Assembly (NCBI GenBank): GCA_045638085.1
Contig: JAZUAQ010000196.1
Coordinates: 1-17,772, forward strand
Source of the DNA: SIG459 sp045638085
GTDB taxonomy: Bacteria; Bacillota; Clostridia; Oscillospirales; Oscillospiraceae
Length of the DNA: 17,772 bases
Direction of reading: 5' to 3'
Shown piece by piece: positions 13,614-17,772 of this stretch (the first letter of the stretch is position 1; the number at the start of each line of letters is the position of its first letter). The notes beneath the pieces were generated by a model. The model did not search any database, had not been told where the DNA came from, and saw only the letters and a list, made by a program, of their open reading frames with translations. A program made the translations under genes and the position numbers.

Positions 13614-15050
13614 TTAAGCAACAACGAAGAACTTCAGCAGGAAGATGACGGAGATGATATAGGTGAGAACGGAAACTTCCTTGAACTTGCCGCTGAGAAC
13701 CTTGATGAGGGTGTAGGAGATGAGGCCGAGGCCGATTGCGTGACCGATGGAACTGGAAACGGGCATGCCGATGAGCATGATGCCAACGGGAACAACCTGA
13801 TCCATATCCTCGAAGTTGATGTTCTTGAGACCCATGAGCATCAGGATGCCGACATAGATGAGAGCAGCGGAGGTAGCAGCTGCGGGGATGATGGCAGCGA
13901 TAGGAGCAATGAAGATGCAGGCGAGGAAGATGATACCGGTGGTGAGAGGGGTGAGACCGGTGCGGCCGCCTGCCTCAACGCCGGAAGCGGACTCGACGAA
14001 GGTGGTAACGGTGGAGGTGCCGGTGCAGGCGCCCACAACGGTGCCGACAGCGTCGGAGAGGAGAGCTTCCTTCATCTGGGGCATGTTGCCCTTTTCATCA
14101 ATCATATTGGCGCGGCTTGCGGTGCCGACGAGAGTGCCGATGGTGTCGAACATGTCGATGATGCAGAAGGTGATGATGAGAGTGATGATGGTGAACCAGC
14201 CAACCTGAACGATGCCTGCGAAGTTGAACTTGAAGAGGGTGGTGGCAGCCATGTCAGCGAAGGGAGGAACGAAGGAAGCGGTTGCCAGAGAGGCAAAGGG
14301 GTTGGTGTGGAGGAAGATAGCCTGACCTGCCCAGTAGATGATGGAGGACAGGAGCATGCCGAAGAGAACAGCGCCCTTAACGCCCTTCTTGGCGAGAATG
14401 ATGATGGCGAAGAGACCAATGAACATGGTGATAACGGTGAGAACCATGGTGGTGTAGCCTGCATCACCCATGCTGGCCTTAATAACACTGGGAGTCAGTG
14501 CGCCGAAGAAGTCACGCATTACATAGAAGGGAGTGGTGAAGCCGTTGCCTTCTGCATAGATGCCGACGTTGGAGCCGAGACCGATGTTCATGAGCATGAG
14601 ACCGATGGCGGGGGAAATACCGAGGCGAACACCAAGGGGAATGGCCTCAACGATTTTTTCGCGAACGTTAAGTACGGAAAGAACGATAAATACAAAACCT
14701 TCAACAAGGATAATGATGAGGGCGGTCTGGAAAGAGGCCACATAGCTCATGCCGGTGATGCCGACGATGTTGGCAACAACAACAGCGAAGAAGCTGTTGA
14801 GACCCATGCCGGGAGCCATTGCGAAGGGCTTGTTTGCGAGGAATGCCATTGCGAACATACCGATTGCGGAGGCAATGCAGGTTGCGAGGAAAACGCCGTT
14901 CCACAGGGGAGAGCCGCCGTCAAAGTTGGTGAGCAGGTTGGGGTTCAGTGCGATGATGTAGGCCATGGTCATAAAGGTGGTCAGACCGGCAACAATCTCG
15001 GTCTTAACGGTGGTGCCGTTGGCCTTCAGCTTGAAAAGTTTTTCAAACAT
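13614..15050 (-). CDS. NCS2-family purine permease (AzgA/PbuG-type)
   Basis: This integral membrane nucleobase importer of 478 residues probably transports hypoxanthine, guanine or adenine with protons. Many hydrophobic helices are visible. Family motifs of the AzgA/PbuG branch are GLTTFMTMAYIIALNP (22-37), KPFAMAPGMGLNSFFA (near 74-89), LSDAVGTVVGACTGTSTVTT, and FVESASGVEAGGRTGLTPL, the NCS2 substrate-site segment. GAGGAG precedes ATG 15048-15050. It has its own promoter (15101-15128) and terminator. The leader is only about 45 bases, so a purine riboswitch, common before pbuG in relatives, is not present. It would complement the nucleoside importer and DeoD by moving free purine bases. Confidence 0.93.
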   Translation of the reverse strand: MFEKLFKLKANGTTVKTEIVAGLTTFMTMAYIIALNPNLLTNFDGGSPLWNGVFLATCIASAIGMFAMAFLANKPFAMAPGMGLNSFFAVVVANIVGITGMSYVASFQTALIIILVEGFVFIVLSVLNVREKIVEAIPLGVRLGISPAIGLMLMNIGLGSNVGIYAEGNGFTTPFYVMRDFFGALTPSVIKASMGDAGYTTMVLTVITMFIGLFAIIILAKKGVKGAVLFGMLLSSIIYWAGQAIFLHTNPFASLATASFVPPFADMAATTLFKFNFAGIVQVGWFTIITLIITFCIIDMFDTIGTLVGTASRANMIDEKGNMPQMKEALLSDAVGTVVGACTGTSTVTTFVESASGVEAGGRTGLTPLTTGIIFLACIFIAPIAAIIPAAATSAALIYVGILMLMGLKNINFEDMDQVVPVGIMLIGMPVSSSIGHAIGLGLISYTLIKVLSGKFKEVSVLTYIISVIFLLKFFVVA

Positions 15051-15100
15051 GTTTTGTCTCCTCTCTTTTCTCTTTGGTGAGTATTTTTCAATACCCTTTC

Positions 15101-15128
15101 AAGATATCACTTCCTGAGAAAATTTCAA
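15101..15128 (-). promoter_or_regulatory. Promoter of the NCS2 permease gene
   Basis: On the minus strand, TTGAAA (15123-15128) is 16 bases from TATCTT (15101-15106), with an extended TG-A before the -10. The expected transcript start is about 45 bases before the permease ATG. Confidence 0.55.
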
Positions 15129-15170
15129 GTATATTGTTATATAAAAATAAAATTTATCTATATCTTGTAT

Positions 15171-15206
15171 AAAAAACCGCGCCCTCTTTCCGAGAGGCGC
15201 GGTTTT
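15171..15206 (-). terminator. Rho-independent terminator of the hydrolase-MATE genes
   Basis: CCGCGCC-CTC (15177-15186) pairs with GAG-A-GGCGCGG (15192-15202), one bulged A, between A6 and T4 runs. On the minus strand it ends in U6, just past the MATE stop codon. Confidence 0.9.
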
Positions 15207-15213
15207 AAGAAAC

Positions 15214-16608
15214 TTATTGTGCGGAAACGATGTTTTTGACCCAAAAGCCTTTTTTAACAAGATAAATTCCGATGCCGCATTTGAGGACTGTGCTTATCTG
15301 AACGATGGCATAAAGCCACAGGAAGTCCATGGATGTGAAGCGGCTGAGAATAAAGGCGAGGAGCACATTGACGCACCACATATAGACCGAGTCAAAAACG
15401 AAGGTGACCATCATCTTTCCGCCGGAGCGGAGGATGAAATAGCTGGAGTGGCAGATGGACTCAAGGGGCATGAGTACGGCGCTTATACGCATCAGCTTTG
15501 TGGCAAGAAGCTTGATTTCGCTCTCTGCATTATAGGCTTCGGGGATAATAGATGCCGAGACATAGAAAATAAGTGCGGTTGCCGAGGCAATGAGGAAGGA
15601 GAAGACCATCATTCTGTAGGCAGAAATCTTTGCATCTTTCAGCCTGCCTGAGCCGAGAATTTGTCCCATAATTATTCCGTTTGCCATACCTACGGCCATA
15701 AATGCGATGGAGAAAACGTTCCAGAAGGTCTGGGAAATGTTAAAAGCAGCAACGCTGTCCAAACCGCGGAGAGAGTAGCACTGACTGATGAAGGCCATAC
15801 CTGAAGCCCACAAAAACTCGTTGAGCAAAAGGGGCAGACCCTTCTTGAAAAGGTCACCGACAAGTTTGGCGGGCAGATGCATCTTTCGGTAAAGACCTGT
15901 CATGAAAATGTAGGTCTTTGGTTTGAGATGGGTGTAGAGCAGCACGATGGCAAGCTCCACAAAGCGGGAGATGACCGTTGCGATGGCGGCACCGCTGACC
16001 CCGAGAGCAGGTGCGCCCAGCTTGCCGAAAATGAGTATGTAGTTGAGGGCAAGATTTACAAATACCGCCACAACGCCTGCCACCATGGGCAGTGTTGGCT
16101 TTGCGCCCTCGCGAAGGGTTCCGGAATAGCACTGAACAAGGGTGAAGGGAATAATTCCTATAAGCATTATAAGCAGATAGGTTTTTGCCGACTCCATGGT
16201 TGCGGCAGGGTCGGTTATACCCGCGTCGCCCTTCATATAAAGACCGAGGAGAGTGTCGCCCCAGACTGTGAATACAAAAAGACCCAGTGCGGCAAAAATT
16301 CCGCAGAACCAGAGCTTGAAGCGGAAGCAATGGCGCACGCCCTGATAGTCGCCGCTGCCGAAATACTGAGCGCCGAAGATGCCTGCGCCTGCCAGTGCAC
16401 CGAAAATGCAGAGGTTGAAGACGAAGAAAAGCTGGTTTGCAACGGCAACACCTGTCATCTCCGCAGTGCCCACGGCGCCTATCATGATGTTGTCCAGCAT
16501 ATTCACGAAATTCGTGATGCCGTTTTGAATCATCATGGGCAGCGCCAGCTTAATCAGGCGGGAATAAAAACTTTTATCCCCCAAGAGGGGGCTGGATATA
16601 GCAGCCAT
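15214..16608 (-). CDS. MATE family multidrug/toxin exporter
   Basis: This polytopic membrane antiporter of 464 residues, with about 12 hydrophobic segments, is of the MATE family, which exports drugs or metabolites in exchange for Na+ or H+. It opens SSPLLGDKSFYSRLIKLALP, followed by MMIQNGITNFVNMLDNIMIG, a clear MATE N-terminal signature. The second half repeats the fold with PLLLNEFLWASGMAF and FWNVFSIAFMAVGMANG. The frame is open back to ATG 16662. I prefer ATG 16606-16608: it fits the family N-terminus and lies 10 bases after the hydrolase stop. The nearest ribosome-site-like run, AAAGGA, is about 14 bases away, so the start is uncertain and translation is probably coupled to the hydrolase. 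The substrate is unknown. Confidence 0.92.
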   Translation of the reverse strand: MAAISSPLLGDKSFYSRLIKLALPMMIQNGITNFVNMLDNIMIGAVGTAEMTGVAVANQLFFVFNLCIFGALAGAGIFGAQYFGSGDYQGVRHCFRFKLWFCGIFAALGLFVFTVWGDTLLGLYMKGDAGITDPAATMESAKTYLLIMLIGIIPFTLVQCYSGTLREGAKPTLPMVAGVVAVFVNLALNYILIFGKLGAPALGVSGAAIATVISRFVELAIVLLYTHLKPKTYIFMTGLYRKMHLPAKLVGDLFKKGLPLLLNEFLWASGMAFISQCYSLRGLDSVAAFNISQTFWNVFSIAFMAVGMANGIIMGQILGSGRLKDAKISAYRMMVFSFLIASATALIFYVSASIIPEAYNAESEIKLLATKLMRISAVLMPLESICHSSYFILRSGGKMMVTFVFDSVYMWCVNVLLAFILSRFTSMDFLWLYAIVQISTVLKCGIGIYLVKKGFWVKNIVSAQ

Positions 16609-16618
16609 TTTTATAAAT

Positions 16619-17407
16619 TCAATCCTTTGCGAATTCTTTGAGGCACTCAATGGCGAATGCATCGGTCTTGCCCCTGAAACCGTGCTTTCCCTTTTCGACT
16701 ACATGCAGCTTTGCGTTTTCATAGCATTTTTCTGCGCGGAGGGCATAGTCGAAGTTTACGATAGAGTCCTTTGTGCCGTGGATTATCATAACAGGTCCGG
16801 CGTAGGGACTTATCTCCTTGAAGGAATCAAGGCCGATAACATCGGCAACATAAACCCTGCCCAGTTTCATGGGTCCGCATTTGACCAACTCGGGGATGTT
16901 GTTGGGGTCGAATTTTGCAAACATCATCTTGCCGGCGCGGGCATCATCGGGGATGCAGAGCGCGGGATAGAAAAGAGAAAGCTTATCAACAAGGCCGGGA
17001 TGCTTTGCGGCAGTGAGTGCGGATACAAAACCGCCCTGGCTTGCGCCCATAAGGAGAAGCTTTTTGCTGTTTCCGGGAAGGGACTGAGCATACTCAATAA
17101 CGGCTTCAAGGTCGCTGACCTCGGTGAGAACACTCATGGCGGTGGTGGCGCCGTCGCTTTTTCCGCCCAGGAGAGAACCACCGCAGAAATCGTAGCAGTA
17201 GGCGGCATAGCCGATCTCGGCCAGCGCCTTGGCGTATTGACGGACGGATTTTCTGGTCATAAGGAAGCCGTGGCTGCAGATGGCAACGGGCAGATTATCA
17301 CCCTCGCCTCTGTATTCGGTGCCGCGGATGGTGAGCTCGCCGCGCTTGCATTCAAACTCTCTTGCACTTATGCCCTCAGGCAGTTTGTCTTTACCGAAAA
17401 GTCCCAT
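16619..17407 (-). CDS. Alpha/beta hydrolase (esterase/acylaminoacyl-peptidase-like)
   Basis: This 262-residue single-domain serine hydrolase is probably cytoplasmic, with no signal peptide. The oxyanion-hole motif SHGF is at 45-48. The nucleophile elbow GASQGG (121-126) holds Ser123. Acid Asp214 is in IIHGTKDSIV, and base His242 is in GKHGF. The layout is like cinnamoyl/feruloyl esterase-type hydrolases of gut Clostridia, but the substrate cannot be deduced. GAGG lies 7 bases before ATG 17405-17407. It is the first gene of a two-gene unit with the MATE exporter, which may mean hydrolysis and export act on related compounds; this is only suggestive. Confidence 0.93.
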   Translation of the reverse strand: MGLFGKDKLPEGISAREFECKRGELTIRGTEYRGEGDNLPVAICSHGFLMTRKSVRQYAKALAEIGYAAYCYDFCGGSLLGGKSDGATTAMSVLTEVSDLEAVIEYAQSLPGNSKKLLLMGASQGGFVSALTAAKHPGLVDKLSLFYPALCIPDDARAGKMMFAKFDPNNIPELVKCGPMKLGRVYVADVIGLDSFKEISPYAGPVMIIHGTKDSIVNFDYALRAEKCYENAKLHVVEKGKHGFRGKTDAFAIECLKEFAKD

Positions 17408-17442
17408 AAGAACGCCTCACTTTTCATTTTTTTGGTAAACTG

Positions 17443-17471
17443 ATTTTAGCAAAAATAAGGCTTTATTTCAA
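17443..17471 (-). promoter_or_regulatory. Promoter of the hydrolase-MATE unit
   Basis: On the minus strand, TTGAAA (17466-17471) and TAAAAT (17443-17448) are 17 bases apart, with TG-C before the -10 (extended -10). The hexamer lies about 35 bases before the hydrolase ATG. Confidence 0.65.
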
Positions 17472-17508
17472 TAGGTGGGCAAGAGAGTAAAAATAATAAA
17501 AAAAGTTA

Positions 17509-17537
17509 TTGACAAAGCTTGCGGAATTTGTTATTAT
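17509..17537 (+). promoter_or_regulatory. Strong promoter of the tRNA unit
   Basis: A consensus -35, TTGACA (17509-17514), is 17 bases from TATTAT (17532-17537), with TG-T just before the -10. It is the closest match to consensus in the window, as expected for stable RNA genes. The start is expected about 10 bases before the first tRNA. Confidence 0.85.
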
Positions 17538-17555
17538 AGGCGAGCTGGATAGCTT

Positions 17556-17631
17556 GCTGGTATAGCTCAGTTGGTAGAGCAGCTGATTTGTAATCAGCAG
17601 GTCGGGGGTTCGAGTCCGTCTACCAGCTCCA
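17556..17631 (+). tRNA. tRNA-Thr (anticodon TGT)
   Basis: A full cloverleaf is visible. Acceptor GCTGGTA (17556-17562) pairs perfectly with TACCAGC (17621-17627). The D-arm is GCTCAGTTGGTAGAGC. Anticodon stem GCTGA/TCAGC has the 7-base loop TTTGTAA, so the anticodon TGT reads ACA. The T-loop is GGTTCGAGTCC. The 3' CCA is encoded. Confidence 0.97.
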
Positions 17632-17647
17632 CAGCGAAATTAAATAT

Positions 17648-17732
17648 GGGGGAATTCCCGAGTGGCCAAAGGGGGCAGACTGTAAATCTGTTGTCGACGA
17701 CTTCGGTGGTTCGAATCCACCTTCCCCCACCA
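17648..17732 (+). tRNA. tRNA-Tyr (anticodon GTA)
   Basis: This is a class II tRNA with a long variable arm. Acceptor GGGGGAA (17648-17654) pairs with TTCCCCC (17722-17728), discriminator A, encoded CCA. Anticodon stem GCAGA/TCTGT has the loop CTGTAAA, so the anticodon is GTA. The variable arm is TGTCGACGACTTCGG, and the T-arm GGTGGTTCGAATCCACC. It is 16 bases after tRNA-Thr and probably co-transcribed. Confidence 0.97.
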
Positions 17733-17734
17733 AC

Positions 17735-17765
17735 AAAAAAGGACATCCGCAAGGATGTCCTTTTT
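17735..17765 (+). terminator. Rho-independent terminator of the tRNA unit
   Basis: A perfect 8-bp stem, GGACATCC (17741-17748) / GGATGTCC (17753-17760), has a GCAA loop, preceded by A6 and followed by T5. Confidence 0.9.
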
Positions 17766-17772
17766 AAGTCGG

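Noticed and set aside
13499..13624. N-terminal extension of the thioesterase
   Set aside because: The open frame passes through the NCS2 terminator; a good ribosome binding site marks ATG 13498 instead.
13602..15080. 492-codon plus-strand open frame opposite the NCS2 permease
   Set aside because: Asp/Glu/Gly-rich antisense translation of a hydrophobic protein; no start signal or motifs.
15051..15170. Purine riboswitch before the NCS2 permease
   Set aside because: The promoter leaves a leader of only about 45 bases and I see no three-way junction with the conserved loops.

Overview
The window looks like chromosomal DNA from a Gram-positive member of the Clostridia, probably a gut-type Oscillospiraceae/Ruminococcaceae relative. 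This is an inference from protein style, strong AGGAGG-type ribosome binding sites, Rho-independent terminators with U-tracts, tRNA genes that encode CCA, a lipoprotein substrate-binding protein and a YtvI-type sporulation membrane protein. Coding density is high and no stretch over 300 bases lacks a gene. The longest non-coding gaps (3799-3987, 15051-15213, 17408-17555) hold promoters and terminators. I see no phage, transposon, plasmid or CRISPR material.

Region 1 (1-7475) is a nucleoside uptake and salvage locus. On the minus strand, reading leftward, are purine nucleoside phosphorylase (deoD), a BMP-family nucleoside-binding lipoprotein, a double-ABC ATPase and two permeases; the last permease runs off the left edge. 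Each permease gene overlaps the stop of the gene before it by ATGA. Divergent from deoD, on the plus strand, are uridine kinase (udk) and thymidine kinase (tdk). Imported nucleosides can be phosphorolysed by DeoD or phosphorylated by Udk and Tdk. A terminator and a separate promoter lie between the binding protein and the ATPase, which would allow more binding protein than transporter.

Region 2 (7473-9054, minus) carries a YtvI/AI-2E-type membrane protein and a small YdcZ-type transporter whose genes overlap by 77 bases. Region 3 (9084-12041, plus) is an aspartate-pathway group: a PheB-like ACT protein, homoserine dehydrogenase and aspartokinase. It has three regulatory oddities: a homoserine dehydrogenase with a reduced ACT end, a foldable 93-base leader before lysC, and an internal start signal in lysC that would give a separate regulatory subunit.

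Region 4 (12093-17407, minus) has a cysteine-peptidase-like protein of unknown role downstream of an acyl-ACP thioesterase, a purine-type NCS2 permease, a MATE exporter and an alpha/beta hydrolase, separated by clear terminators. Region 5 (17509-17765, plus) is a tRNA-Thr(TGT)/tRNA-Tyr(GTA) transcription unit with a near-consensus promoter and its own terminator.

Nothing here is clearly a new system. The best candidates for a second look are the lysC leader and internal start, the Hom/PheB regulatory split, and the papain-like protein at 12093-12773.
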